This document shows, piece after piece, positions 33,349 through 45,339 of a stretch of DNA of 64,000 bases. The DNA is from Mesostigma viride (taxonomy: Eukaryota; Streptophyta; Mesostigmatophyceae; Mesostigmatales; Mesostigmataceae). The translations under genes were made by a program, and so were the position numbers. Under the pieces are notes generated by a model. It saw nothing but the letters and a program-made list of their open reading frames with translations. It ran no database searches and was not told the origin of the DNA. The stretch covers positions 250,001 to 314,000 of the forward strand of contig RPFO01000114.1 of the NCBI GenBank assembly GCA_009746045.1, in the 5' to 3' direction. Numbering within the stretch: position 1 is the first letter of the stretch; the number at the start of each line of letters is the position of its first letter.

Positions 33349-33840
33349 ATGGCGTCCTCCTTGAAGCACATGTCCTTCAAGGCTATTCCAGCGAATGACC
33401 TTGAAAATGCGGACGAGGTGCAGCTGAAGACCATGGCGCACTCGCTGCTGGAAAGCAAGCTCGAGAAAATGATGTCCACCGCCGGCAACCCTGACCAAAT
33501 GACCAAGACCAAGAAGCTGGCCGTGGAGTGGCTGCAAAAATGGGATCTGGATGGCGACGGGATTCTCTCGAGCGTGGAGATGAAGGGCGCCGCCATGGAA
33601 CACGCCAAGCTCGAGCGCGACTACAAGGCCCGGGGAATGTGGATGTTAATTCTGGCATTGCTCATTTTCTGCTGCGGCGGCGTCATCCTGGGCGTCAGCA
33701 TCTGGGCCAATGCCATCTCCAAGGACTCGGAAGTCGAGACCGGCGAGGACCTGGGCGGGTACACGATGCGCAAGAAGGACGGCAGTGCGGTGGTGAAGAC
33801 GGCGACGGCGTTGTACGGTGAGTGCTGCCTGATCATGTGA
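33349..33840 (+). CDS. EF-hand, single-pass membrane protein (possibly first exon)
   Basis: ATG at 33349. The 163 residues as read contain one canonical EF-hand loop, DLDGDGILSSVE (66-77), which should bind calcium. A hydrophobic segment follows (about 97-121, WMLILALLIFCCGGVILGVS), then a polar tail. No second EF-hand is visible. The reading ends ...GECCLIM-stop, which would be a CaaX-like box. However, the bases just before (TACG|GTGAGT at 33814-33823) form a near-perfect splice donor. I think it more likely that the first exon ends at 33817 and the protein continues in exons that I cannot place; the frame before the donor (RKKDGSAVVKTATALY) reads like the middle of a domain. Both readings are open. 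Confidence 0.7.
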   Translation: MASSLKHMSFKAIPANDLENADEVQLKTMAHSLLESKLEKMMSTAGNPDQMTKTKKLAVEWLQKWDLDGDGILSSVEMKGAAMEHAKLERDYKARGMWMLILALLIFCCGGVILGVSIWANAISKDSEVETGEDLGGYTMRKKDGSAVVKTATALYGECCLIM

Positions 33841-34015
33841 TCTAAACGGATCAGGGCCCACTGAGCTTAACCACTAATATTACCTGCCGATTCTACGCCG
33901 CCGGCATGGGAACAACAGAATCTAGGCCGCCGATATGGGGCTGAACTGACTGACTCTCTGACGGTGGCTAATCTTCACTTCGTTGATTTTTCTCAGTCGC
34001 TATATGGCTCACGAT
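33841..34015. other. Downstream flank of EF-hand gene
   Basis: Either 3' flank or intron of the preceding gene. No exon is recognised. Confidence 0.4.
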
Positions 34016-34702
34016 AGGAGGGGTGACATTCAGCCAAGCTAAATAGGGGTCGGATCGTGCAGCCGCCGGTCCAGAATGTCTGGCCCCTATTTCCGTAATA
34101 GGGGCCCGTGCAGCAACCGGCACCAGTTCTAGCTGGCCCCCATCTTTTCGGCTCCTTTAGGGTAGGATCCAGGGGCCGATTTTTGTGCAGCCGTCACCCC
34201 TAGAGTTTGGCCCCCCATATGCTACAGCCGGCGCGGCATTCCGCATCATGCCACGTGGCGTCCCATCTTGTCGCAGGGTCTATATGCTCACAGAAGGCTT
34301 ACAGCAGCGGCCAGCGCCCCGGCTCGGCCCCTGCTGACCCCAGTCACCACAAGACGAAAACAATGGTGTTGACGTCCTAACACCTCTCACCGCGCTACTA
34401 GTACTACCGCTAGAGCAGACTTGCCCCTGGGCCTGTCGCCGGAGAGGCATGCTGGATCATGCCACGTGGCTCAGCATCATTTTATCCCTGGTGGCTCAGC
34501 ATCATGTGATGCCACGTGGCGCATCATCTTGCCATGTAGCGCCGCGCTATTGGGGGCCAGTAATACGGGGCCACCGCCGCCGACCCTCGCTTTGCTCGCC
34601 AGCCCCTGTTTCCATATAGGGGCCGGCGCGTACCGCAGCAGTCAGGCCCTGGGACGGGCCCCTATTATCCAGGAAATTTTGCCTGGAGATGTCACCCCTC
34701 CT
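34016..34702. mobile_element. MITE-like element with 14-bp inverted ends
   Basis: AGGAGGGGTGACAT at 34016-34029 is matched by its exact complement at 34689-34702. The flanks read CTCACGAT before and GTCACGAT after, 7 of 8 bases identical, suggesting an 8-bp (hAT-type) duplication. The interior is GC-rich, with recurring AATAGGGGCCCGT and ATGCCACGTGGC words and no coding frame. Confidence 0.5.
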
Positions 34703-34979
34703 GTCACGATCGATTCGGCCAGGCGGTCTATGGTCATGCAATACCACTAGTCACTTGCACGTTTGTTACTGCGGGATGCGTGAAGCTTGGGAGGGGGTAG
34801 GGGGGCGGAAGTAAGGGGGGGGGGGGGGGGGAAGAGGAAGGGAGTTGCTGCGGGCTTAGGGAGGATAAGATACTTGGAGTATGATCAAGTACAACTAAGG
34901 GCAAGATTAGGAATTCCAGTTTGAACAAGAGTTTACCAGTGTAGGAGAGTGACATGGGGGGGGCTTGGAGCAAGGAATA

Positions 34980-35580
<601 letters not shown>

Positions 35581-36883
35581 GTATGTGGGTTTTTATTAAT
35601 GTGTTTGTGGCATTATTGTGGTAGTATTAGCTTCTCGTACATATTTTGTTATATTTTTCTGTGAAATATAGGATTAAAATGTTTTTATACTTTGTGTGTG
35701 CGTCAATGTGCGCATGAGCTGCGCCACGGATGCGGTCCAGCGGACCAAGTCCTGGCGGTGTACGTGTACAGAGTCTTGTTCTTGTGGTCCTACCTGTCAG
35801 TCCAGTTTTTGATACTCTGGATTAGTTGAATTGGTTGTAGATTAGTTCTTTACAAAGCTAGAGGCCTTCTCGGTCGATGATGACAAAGGCGATGACGAGG
35901 ACCATGACAATGAATCCTTGCCACAGCAGATCACATCTCAGGGAATCATCTCACTCGGGAAACGCGAGGCGGCGAAGTAAAGTGGGAAGTAGCAGCGAAG
36001 TTAAGTGTGACCCGCGTGCATCACCCTGCAAGATTTCTGCCATGGAGAGAAGTTCGAAACAGGGGAAATTTCCACGTGAACATTCTTGTTATGTGTGAGC
36101 AGACTATAATATAGTATCATATAATACATAGTAGTATAATAGTATATAATACTTTGTAGTATGATAATATTATGCAACGTAGTGTGATATAATATAGTAT
36201 TAGAATACTAGTAGTAGTAGTAGTACTTAGTATAATTATTATAGTACTTTATTGTATAGTAGAACATAATTTACTCACGACCACGAGGTTCTCAGCAGAA
36301 GCGATGGAGGAGTGCTAGCAGCGGCCCCCGGCAAGCCGAAATGAAATGGAAATCGTAACAAACTCGTATCATATAGGCACACTCATAAACCACACTCGCA
36401 TAACCAATATAGCGCGCTGAAGGGTACAATATGGAACGAACTCGTACAGTATAGCGAGCTGATGGGGACTGAAAAGCTCCCTCGGCTGGGTCGGTGTGGG
36501 GACGTTTATGTGTGTGTATGTGCGTGTGTTGTCTGTGTGTGTGTCTAGGGAAGAGGAAGGGGGGGGGGGGGGGGGAGAAGCGCAGGGCATGGGAGAGTCA
36601 AGATTAAGTAATAAACACTGGGCTTCATGTGTGCGTTTATCACCCCTGGGCATGGGTTACTACGTGCCGCTCAGACGCTCTTGCTCTTGGTAATCAGGTT
36701 GCTGGCCATTTGCCTCTCTGTCTGGGTTACCATGTATGCATCACTTGCGGCCCTCCCAGTATCCAACCCTTTCCGCCCCTCATGTGGTTGCTATCCCCTC
36801 CCAACCCTTCACGGCTGAGAGTTGACGCAATTAAGTTCTTATCTGAATTGATTGCTTGTCAACAAATGCCAATCCAAATGCAG
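35581..36883. other. Intergenic/intron region upstream of paralogue 2
   Basis: AT-rich TATAATA/TAGTA repeats at 36105-36265, (GT)n at about 36510-36545 and a G-run at about 36558-36575. The upstream exon of the gene at 36884 should be here but cannot be identified. Confidence 0.5.
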
Positions 36884-37575
36884 AGTTCCCGCTCCCCCGC
36901 ATCGGCTACCTGCCCTTTGACGAGCTGTCGACGATCGAGTCCATCTCCTTCCTGCTCAACCGCTCGATGCGCCAGATGTCCGTCGAGGGCTTTAAGTGGT
37001 ACGGCACCCACAACATCACCTTCTACTCCCCCCGCAGCGAGCAGCTGACCATCACCAAGGCCAACGAGTCGGACGTGACCATGACCTACAGGGACGCTGG
37101 CGCCGGGGCGGCGCCAGCTGTCATCTGGGACGGCCTCGAGCCCGTGATTGCGTACAAGCAGGTCCTCAACTTGATGCTCGACGGGCTGGAGCAGCAGCAG
37201 GGCGGCCGCCCGGCGACGTTTGAGTCTGCGATCGCCGTCAGCAGCCAGCTGGCAGCCAGCTATTTCCAGCAGCTGCTGCCGGCCGAGTGCATCGGCCCCG
37301 CCTCGGAGCAGTTTGTGGTCCGGCAGCGTAACACGAGCATCCTCCAGGAGCCCTGCGCGACGATCGCGATGGCTACCGTGCAGGGGTTTGGCATTGTGGA
37401 GGCCAAGGTCGGGCCCCAGGATTACTACGGGACCGAGCTGAGCGAGGAGGAGAGGGAGGAGTTAGAGGGGACGCCGTACCTGGGCGGCGCGAGCGTGTTT
37501 GTGCCGGGGCTCGCGGATTACTTCGAGCGATATGACAAGTTTGTGAAGGAGGTGCTCACGGAACGTGCTCAGTAA
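36884..37575 (+). CDS. Last exon of unknown-family protein, paralogue 2
   Basis: After the acceptor CAG (36881-36883), two bases complete a split codon and the frame reads FPLPRIGYLPFDELSTI, stopping at TAA 37573-37575 (about 230 residues). It is the paralogue of 349-1043: same intron position and phase, near-identical N-terminal 60 residues, and shared MSVEGFKW, THNITFYSPR, EPCAT, GFGIVEAKVGPQDYY and FERYDK. The middle (residues ~75-150) diverges and is slightly longer here, with Gln-rich QQQ text. No known domain is recognised. Conservation at the ends of the exon with a free middle suggests purifying selection on a folded core. The first exon is not located. Confidence 0.75.
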
Positions 37576-38095
37576 AGTTGGGCCCACGCAGGGGGGTTGC
37601 TAGTACATGAAGTTGCGAATGCGTTTAGCGCCCTCGAGGATCCTGCTTTACAATTCGTGTACAAGTGAGGTAGTATTTATTTTTCAGGCTTTGCCTCATT
37701 TATTGACCCGGCATTTCAGAAAGCATCGGTTGCCAAGATGTCTGCTCCGATTTGCCTGAGATGTACTGGACATTTTTTTCTGGGATGCAGATGTAACTTG
37801 TGCATGGTCAGGGCACAAGAAAAAGTGCCTTGCCAGCCCCCTGTGCTCGACAATTGTTTTTGCGCTTCCTTTATGAATTTTTCTTTGCTGGCTGTTTGTA
37901 TCAAGGAGACAACCAGCGCTTTTTTATTTTTATAATTCAGCGATTTGTATAATTTTCTTGACACTAATTTGTGCCATACGCAGAGGCATGCCACGTACAG
38001 AGTACAGTTGGCTAATCTCATTATTAACCAATTAATTAAACATTTGCTCCTGTTGGGGAGTCATGCACGGAGTATAAACCCCGATGAATGGATGG
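37576..38095. other. 3' flank of paralogue 2
   Basis: No gene. TATCAAGGAGACAACCAGC at about 37898 is a third copy of the motif seen at 5057 and 30088. Confidence 0.4.
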
Positions 38096-38260
38096 ATGGA
38101 TTAATTAATTAATTATTTAAACTCGTGAGCACTCCCGTTGGGGAGTCACGGAGCACCGAAGTGCTTTTAATCCCTGTGTGTGCACAACAGGAGAAAGGGC
38201 AGAGACCCCCAGTCTCCTTCATGCCTAAGGCATGCCACAGCTGCATTCGGAATGGATGGA
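38096..38260 (-). mobile_element. Family F 3' fragment (class II end)
   Basis: (TTAA)n tail at about 38100-38118, then on the plus strand CTCGTGAGCACTCCCGTTGG GGAGTCACGGAGCACC and AGGGCAGAGACCCCCAGTCT, matching copies at 24.2 and 43.6 kb. Confidence 0.65.
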
Positions 38261-38413
38261 TGGACAAACAATACTACTACTTCTATTATATCTATTTATT
38301 AATTAAGTTATTTTTTTATACACGTAACTGCGTCACGCGGCGAGCATACAAGTCCTCGATCAGGGAAATGAATATATGAACATTGTATATATACCCCCCG
38401 GGGCACGCCCGGC

Positions 38414-39322
38414 GTGTCCACTGTCGTCAGTCCTAGTGTCTTCCCTGCCTGCGTTCATGAAAAACAACAAAAGACCTACGCGGGTATACTACACTGTGCC
38501 GACTGGATGGGTCTGCATGCGAGCTTGAACGATCAGGGGAAGGCTTGGCTTCACTCCGTTTCCCTTGAGGGGAGCGTGGGGTCCGCATTCCTGCGCGCCC
38601 TCCCCATGAGCCCTTTGTTCACACTGGTTCCGGCCCTTTACGCCATCGCTCTCCGCCACCAGCTCTTTGCCCCGCAACCTCTCATCACGGCGGGTGCGTC
38701 CTGCGGCAGCTGCGGGCTTGCTCTGGATACTACTGGGACGCACTACATCGCGTGCATGGGTGGCCAGCAGAACCAGAACTGGTTCCTCTATCTCCATACC
38801 GCTCTCCTCCGGGTGGTGTGTGCCATGGTTCGGTCGGTCTTTCCCCACTCCACCATTAAGTGCGAGGACGCGGATGGGGCCGCCCTCTACTCACCCAACC
38901 ACCGCCCCGACATTACCGTGCTTGACTACGACGGGCAGGGTTGCCACCTGCTCATCGATGTCTCCGTGGCTCGGCCGCTTTCCGGTCGCCACATCCTCCG
39001 GGCGGCTGTGGATGCCGGCGCTGCTGCCGCTGTGGCTGAGCGCGACAAGTTTGCCTCCTACGGCAATGTGGGGCCCCACCGGGTCATCCCCTTTGTCCTT
39101 GAGGAGTTCGGGGCCATGGGCCCCAAGACAGCGGAGTTTTTCCACGAGTGCTGCCAGCGCCGTGAAGACCGCCTCGACCTCGAGGGTCAGACCGCCCCGT
39201 GGTCGGCCCGCACGTGGTCCTCGTATTGGCGGCAGCGTCTGTCACTCGCCCTCACTCGCACCGTGGCTGATGTGTTATTCCGCCGCACCCGGGCCGACTT
39301 TGTCGCGACCCATGCGGTCTAG
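38414..39322 (+). pseudogene. LINE C-terminal domain: zinc knuckle plus PD-(D/E)XK-like fold
   Basis: A ~300-residue open frame with no ATG at its head (GTG at 38414), so probably a 5'-truncated relic. It has CGSCGLALDTTGTHYIAC, a C-x2-C...H-x4-C knuckle. Downstream come RPDITVLDYDG and LLIDVSVARPL, then AAVDAGAAAAVAERDKFASY and VIPFVLEEFGAMG. This order (knuckle, [K/R]PD...D-x-[ST]V, Ala-rich helix, PLV.E.FG) is the C-terminal region found in many plant, protist and algal LINE-like proteins, where it is related to restriction-like endonucleases. The frame is unusually intact for a relic. Confidence 0.6.
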
Positions 39323-39864
39323 ATTCCTTCCAGGCCTGCATGGTGGGCCGGCAGCGCTGTTGCTGCGTGTAGTTTTGTGATGTATAGTTAGTTGTCCCTT
39401 GTGCCGCTGGCGTGATCCTTGGATGTCTGTGTCAGATTACTATTAATTTCTTCACTATACTTTCTTAAACTAGCACGGCAAACGCCGGACTCGACCATTA
39501 CCTGGCAAGTAAGTATTTTCTCCGTCATCTCGGCTGTGCGGAAAGTGAATGTCTAAAAAGAGTTATCCGAAATGAACGTATTGTCAGATATCCCTAGCTA
39601 AACTACATCAACTGATCGATATTACCATTATTACGGAACTCCTCTCGATCGATTACCATGGTTACGACTTGGATCCCGGCTGCATGCCACCACGGCCATG
39701 CAGCGGAGTTGACCAATTGATGGCTGCCGCGCATAATCCGACCTAAGTTGAGAGTAGAAGGAATCCTATTCTGTTTGAAACATGGTGGAGTTATGCTCAC
39801 GCACTGAGGTGTCTATTAATTAATTAATTAATGGTGGAGTTGCTGTGCTAAGTATCCGGCCTGT
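39323..39864. other. Flank with decayed class I hairpin
   Basis: At 39788-39834 the plus strand has GTTATGCTCACGCACTGAGG and TGTCTATTAATTAATTAA, a degraded LINE A 3' end. Nothing else is recognised. Confidence 0.45.
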
Positions 39865-39875
39865 ATCAAAGACTT

Positions 39876-40308
39876 GCGGCTTGGCCAGCCAGGGCGGCAT
39901 ATTCTGACCTCAGTGGCCGGGCCCCAAGGGCATTCCCAAAAGGGTAGCCGGGAAACATGTCACGAACTACGTCCAGATGATTGCTGGATGACCTACTGGT
40001 CCCAGCCCAGTTTGAATACGGCATCCACTCTCTCTCCCTTCTTTGGACTGCCATGCAGAACAAGACGCGGTGCATGGCAGAAGATTGTCAAGGCTCACAC
40101 GCCCGACCCTGTGGGCAAGCCACCTCCCCCCAAGAGGAGGAGGCGTTAAATTATTGATGAGTAGGGTAGTTAGGATTTCTCTAGACTAGATAGATTAGCG
40201 TTAGGATAGTCCGATTACGCGGCTCTCCCCACTCCACCCGTGATCCATCAAGGAATATGTGCTACATGATCTCCCAACGGAGGCATGTTATAATTTAATT
40301 TAATTTTA
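39876..40308 (+). mobile_element. LINE family D 3' copy with 11-bp duplication
   Basis: Flanked by ATCAAAGACTT at 39865-39875 and 40309-40319. It encodes the C-terminal end (RLGQPGRHILTS...PKRRRR) and a 3' UTR, then ACATGATCTCCCAACGGAGG and an (AATTT)n tail. Homologous to the minus-strand copy at 21.7-23.4 kb. Confidence 0.85.
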
Positions 40309-40320
40309 ATCAAAGACTTC

Positions 40321-40893
40321 CTAATTTGAGCCATTAACATTAGAAGACGAGACGTCGGAAGGAGATAATAATTCACAAGACCATTCATGAGCCCAAACAA
40401 TGTTAAACCATGTCGGCCAGCAACTGCTGTATATCAAGTTCATGGCAGGTTTACCGATCTTTCGAGGAATGTCCTTGGGGCCAGGCCAGGTCAGGATATG
40501 CTGCCCTGGCTGGCCAAGCCGCCGGCCCGACCAGACCGAGGTCCAGGTGTCTACCTGACTGGCGCGAGCAAGATGTCCTACGAATACTATCCTACGCTGC
40601 CTAATCTCGTTTGTAATGCGAGGCATACCCATCATATACAAACTACACTAAAGACCTATGTGTGGAAAACCCTACATTCAGGACCTGTCGAGGCATATCC
40701 TGGTAACCGTGCCATCCAGCGCCGGGCGGCCAGCGTGTATATGCCTTGGCGCCATAGGTGAGCACCGTAAGGACCAGGACTGACCTAGCTTGACGAGCAC
40801 TCGCTTGCGGTCCTCGCCCAGGCGCCTCAATTTGAGTGCCAGTAGGGGTTGAACGATTTCCATTGGCGTATATGATTTCCATTGGCCTCCCCT
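40321..40893 (-). pseudogene. LINE D-type RT C-terminal fragments
   Basis: The minus strand reads LTVLTYGAKAYT, MPRQVLNVGF, and MPRITNEIRQRRIVFVGHLA in different frames. Target of the neighbouring insertions; 5' and 3' ends are lost. Confidence 0.65.
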
Positions 40894-42385
40894 CCCCAGC
40901 TGCGAGGCTGATGTGGACCACCGCATCTCCCTCGATCGCCTGGCACGCTTAATCCGCCAATATCGGGACCTGTGGCTCAAGCCCCTGGGCAAGATCGAGA
41001 AACAGGACATGTTTAAGGTCCTCGTCTATCCTGTTCTTACGCATGGGGCCGAGACGTGGACCCTCACCGCCGACCTGGCTCGAAAGCTGGACGTCGCGGT
41101 CACCAACAGGCTGCGATCCATTTTCAGAGTAGGCTATGCTGCCCATGTTCGTAATGAGGACCTGTACCTCGGCATGCCATATATCACCAGCACCATTAAG
41201 CAGCGGCGCCTGCAGCTGGTAGGGCACTTAGCTCGCACCAATTAACCAGGTAGACACCTCACGTGGTCCCCCCGCGGGCCTCAGTGCGCCCAGCTCAGCC
41301 TGGCCGGCACCTCCTTACGTGGGCCGCGCCCCGTGATGCTAGACGCCGCAAGGCCCGCACCTTCAAAGAACAGCTAGTAGTGGACATGGGGGGCCTAGTA
41401 GGCCTCTCCGTGATTTGGAAAAAGATGATGGACAAGGCCAAGTGGGCCCAGTTCATAGAGGACAACGAGCCTCCTCCAGTGGGGAAGCGCACGCGTGTGC
41501 AAACATGCACTGTCATGGGAAGCACGCCAGACAGGTCCCCTAGGGCAGAGTTGATGTTGATAGATTTTGTAGATGTTGTAGATAGCTTTGGTAGATAGAT
41601 TAGACCGGTAGGACTGTTTGCACCCGTCCATCCATCCATCCATCCATCCATCCATCCATCCATCCATCCATCCATCCATCCATCCATCCATCCATCCATC
41701 CATCCATCCATCCATCCATCCATCCATCCATCCATCCATCCATCCATCCATCCATCCATCCATCCATCCATCCATCCATCCATCCATCCATCCATCCATC
41801 CATCCATCCATCCATCCATCCATCCATCCATCCATCCATCCATCCATCCATCCATCCATCCATCCATCCATCCATCCATCCATCCATCCATCCATCCATC
41901 CATCCATCCATCCATCCATCCATCCATCCATCCATCCATCCATCCATCCATCCATCCATCCATCCATCCATCCATCCATCCATCCATCCATCCATCCATC
42001 CATCCATCCATCCATCCATCCATCCATCCATCCATCCATCCATCCATCCATCCATCCATCCATCCATCCATCCATCCATCCATCCATCCATCCATCCATC
42101 CATCCATCCATCCATCCATCCATCCATCCATCCATCCATCCATCCATCCATCCATCCATCCATCCATCCATCCATCCATCCATCCATCCATCCATCCATC
42201 CATCCATCCATCCATCCATCCATCCATCCATCCATCCATCCATCCATCCATCCATCCATCCATCCATCCATCCATCCATCCATCCATCCATCCATCCATC
42301 CATCCATCCATCCATCCATCCATCCATCCATCCATCCATCGGGGTTAATAATGCTAGTCTAATTAATTAATTAATTAATTGGCGT
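40894..42385 (+). mobile_element. LINE family C 3' copy with expanded CATC array
   Basis: It begins in RT C-terminal coding text (QDMFKVLVYPVLTHGAETWT, RRLQLVGHLARTN, about 40913-41245). It continues through a broken frame with [11 protein letters not shown] and [14 protein letters not shown], then the 3' UTR motif GACCGGTAGGACTGTTTGCA, the giant (CATC)n array and a (TTAA)n tail. The class II hairpin is mostly lost at its end (GGGGTTAATAATGCTAGTCT). The copy at 24.3 kb has the same layout with a short CATC run. Confidence 0.75.
41627..42340. repeat. (CATC)n perfect microsatellite, 714 bp
   Basis: About 178 uninterrupted tetranucleotide units. Because 4 and 3 are coprime, all frames stay open (His-Pro-Ser-Ile or Met-Asp-Gly-Trp repeats); these are not genes. 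It lies inside the 3' UTR of LINE family C. Confidence 0.98.
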
Positions 42386-42469
42386 CTACTAATTGGATGA
42401 TGGATCCTGGCGCAAATCTAGCTCCTGCATGAGTCAGGCAATCACCAGCTCACGGCACGCTCACGTATA

Positions 42470-42600
42470 CCGCGGCATGCCTCTGGCATGAAGGAGGAAG
42501 GGGGTCTCTGCCCTTTCTTAATTCCTGTTGTGCACATACAGTGCTCACTCCGGTGCATGCTCCGTGACTCCCCAACGGGAGCACGTGTTTTATTATCCGC
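42470..42600 (+). mobile_element. Family F 3' fragment (plus orientation)
   Basis: Reads GGGGTCTCTGCCCTTTCTTA, GTTGTGCACATACAGTGCTC and then TGCTCCGTGACTCCCCAACG GGAGCACG, the class II end, followed by TGTTTTATTA. Confidence 0.65.
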
Positions 42601-42913
42601 GAGCGCCATGCAGGACTTATTCTTGTGAATTAGCACAAAGTCGGTGGATGGATGGATGGTTACAGTTTAATTGACGAGATTTTTGCCCGAAATCCTTCAA
42701 TCCTGCTTTTGGCGTGCCATCTTGGCCGCAGAGTCAGAACTTGTGCGCCAAGATCCATGGGACCTCCATGCAATCAGTAGACGCCAATTGAAATCGTCTC
42801 AGTGCATCCGCTCTTCACGCACCTCCCCAAATAAATTGGCCCAGCTTAATTCGCCCTTCTATATAGTGGATCACACACATATGGGGGTCATATGAGTACT
42901 CTATTGCTATGGA

Positions 42914-43231
42914 TTGTGGTGGACCTGTGCTACACTAGACGTGACGGGCTCACACCCGGGCAGCCTCCTGGTTTGTCTGTAATATGGAGGCAGATGGTGC
43001 GCAAGGATAGATGGCAAGTAGTGATGAAGGAGACCACCCCCACGCCTGTGGGGGCCCCGCGTGTGACCAAGTATGGCATTCATAGCGATTCGGGCCGCGG
43101 TGCCCACACCCCTGTAAATAGGACCTAGATAGCTTACACCACCCATTACATCCCATGTTCCCCTCCCACTGAGGACTTATGCTCACGTGACGCAGTCACG
43201 TGTCTATTAATTGATTAATTAATGGATATGC
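42914..43231 (+). mobile_element. LINE A 3' fragment
   Basis: About 95% identical to 20549-20843 by eye: TGTGCTACACTAGACGTGAC, GGAGGCAGATGGTGCGCAAG, and the class I hairpin with a TTAATTGATTAATTAA tail. ATGGAT flanks it as a possible short duplication (42908-42913; 43222-43227). Confidence 0.75.
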
Positions 43232-43311
43232 CTTCCAAGTGATAGTCTAGGATATAATTAATTAATTAATCAATTAATTAGTAATTAATTAATTAATTTA
43301 TTTATTAATTA

Positions 43312-44042
43312 ATTAGACTCGTGCTCCCGTTGGGGAGTCACGGAGCATTAACCCCGATGGATGGATGAATGGGTGTAAACAGTCCTACCGGTCTAAGCTA
43401 TCTATCTACAACAGAGCTATCTACAACATCTATCTACAAAAAAATCCATCAACAACAACTCTGCCCTAGGGGACCTGTCTGGCGTGCTTCCCGTATGTTT
43501 GCACACGCGGGCGCTTCCCCACGGGGGGGGGCTCGTTGTCCTCTATGACCTGGGCCCACTTAATTAATTAATTAATTGAACTCGTGCTCCCGTTGGGGAG
43601 TCACGGAGCACCGAAGTGCTTTTAATCCCTGTGTGTGCACAACAGGAGAAAGGGCAGAGACCCCCAGTCTCCTTCATGCCAAAGGCATGCCACAGCTGCA
43701 TTCGGGCGCGCTAGCTAAAAGACATGCTAACGATCCGGCAAACTGTGGGTGCAATAAGACCCATGTGAGCATGTCATAGCAAGGAGCGTGGGCAAGTAAT
43801 CTGATCGAGGCCATGACGTAGCATGGCTGTACAAAGACTAAGCTAAGGCTGTGGCTGGTTGTGTACCGTGCGTGAGCGGTGCACGCGTGACTAGGTATGG
43901 TGGCACAGCTAGGCATGCAAACATTCTAAGCATGGCTGCCATGGCAACAGTGACTACCAATGAAGTCAAGCCCACTGCGTGGGCCCACTTGGCCTTGTCC
44001 CTCATCTTTTTCCAAATCACGGAGAGGCCTAGGCCCCCCTAG
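43312..44042 (-). mobile_element. LINE family C 3' fragment (minus), split by family F
   Basis: On the minus strand it runs from GGGGGGCCTAGGCCTCTCCG at 44042 through the coding end to a 3' UTR with a short CATC run, the class II hairpin and a tail at about 43312. Family F interrupts it at 43561/43980. Confidence 0.75.
43562..43979 (-). mobile_element. Family F copy, 418 bp, nested in LINE C
   Basis: Flanked by the 11-bp duplication TGGGCCCACTT (43551-43561 and 43980-43990). The tail TAATTAATTAATTAATTG and class II hairpin lie at the left, and the body is homologous to 24173-24300 plus 24960-25216. No coding frame, so this copy carries only the 3' region. Confidence 0.85.
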
Positions 44043-44879
44043 GATATAATGGCACGGCCTAGGATATAATGGCACGCAAACGTGACACCTTTCTTCGCAC
44101 CTTTGGTTCTTCCGAAAATGGGCTCCGCCGGATAATCTATAGTTGTCTCACTTAGTAATCTAAACAAAGAAGTCTATTGTGGTCTACGAGGCACCTGGCT
44201 GACTTTCATGTGGTTGGACGAGCATATGTTATAAGGAAAATGGATGGCGGTGACCAGTTATCAACGAGTGGCATACGGTGTAAAAGAAATGAAGCCGGAC
44301 ATCTAGTTTGCGGGTTCTAGATGTTAAATTGAATGTAACTTGCAATTGTGTCGAGAGAAGAAAGAGAAATACTCAGGAGTTGTGGCCCCCCTCATGAGAA
44401 GCACATGTAAACAATCTGGCGACACAGCCCTGCCTGACAGCCGGCCGTCAGTGGACATTTACCCCCTAGCTTGCATTTTCCTAGGGCTCCGACCGCTCTC
44501 TTCAGCCCCTTTGTTGAGCGAACCTGATGAGCCACTCTTATAAATAGCCCCTCTTTTGACCGTTGTTCGTAGCTGGCTTCATTTCCCTTTTGACAGACCC
44601 TCATCTCGGCCCCTCTTATCAACTGTTAGGTCAGTTACGTTGTGGGGACAGCAATAGCACACATGGGTTGGGACTCGGGGCCCCACTCCAGACCCGTGAT
44701 TGTCTCGTCATTTAATAAAATTTACTTTCAGCCCCCTTCCTTAGCCCATTTTTCTCAGCCCCTCAGCTCTTCTCAGCCCCTCCCGTGCCGGCAGCAGCAC
44801 GCGGTCGATCCACGTCAGCAGCAGCGCCTCGTCATCCACCAGCTGGCGGCGCATCCTCAGCTTGGAGTAGAGGAGCCAC
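44043..44879. other. Non-coding stretch
   Basis: A 20-bp tandem pair (GCCTAGGATATAATGGCACG) at 44038-44077. Otherwise nothing is recognised. Confidence 0.45.
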
Positions 44880-45145
44880 GGCCTGCTGTTCGTGCTTCCA
44901 GATTCGTCGCCGCTTCTGTTGCTGTTGCTGCTGTCGCCGGCACAATCATCGCCACTACCGATACTCTGGCCACCACCATCCTTGCTGCTGCTACTGCTGT
45001 TGCCGTCACAGTCATTGCTACCGCTGCCATGGCTACTGCTCTGATTGTTGCGATCGCAATCGTTGCTACTGCTTCTAGTGCTACCGCTGTCACCATCACC
45101 CTTGCTACTGCTACTGCTGTTGCTGCTGCTGCTACTACCAGGACG
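44880..45145. repeat. Degenerate GCT/GTT/ACC trinucleotide-rich tract
   Basis: Imperfect trinucleotides give an Ala/Val/Thr/Ile-rich plus frame and a Ser/Asn/Gly/Asp-rich minus frame. Neither shows a domain, so I do not call a gene. Confidence 0.6.
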
Positions 45146-45339
45146 AAAGCCAACAAGTCCCTCGTTGGACTCGTTGGTTTGCGCTTGCTTGCTTGCGTCG
45201 CCGCTGACCGTGTGACGCGTGCCGCAAGTGCCTGATCCGACCGCACCCTGGGACAGAAGCAGCAGGTCCTCACAGACCACCTCGAACGAGCCGCTGCGCG
45301 CGTGAGGGCGCGCGATGGTGTGCTGGAGGATCTCCTGCG

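Noticed and set aside
41295-42370. Very long frames encoding Met-Asp-Gly-Trp or His-Pro-Ser-Ile repeats
   Set aside because: They are a by-product of the perfect (CATC)n array, which stays open in every frame. There is no gene context.
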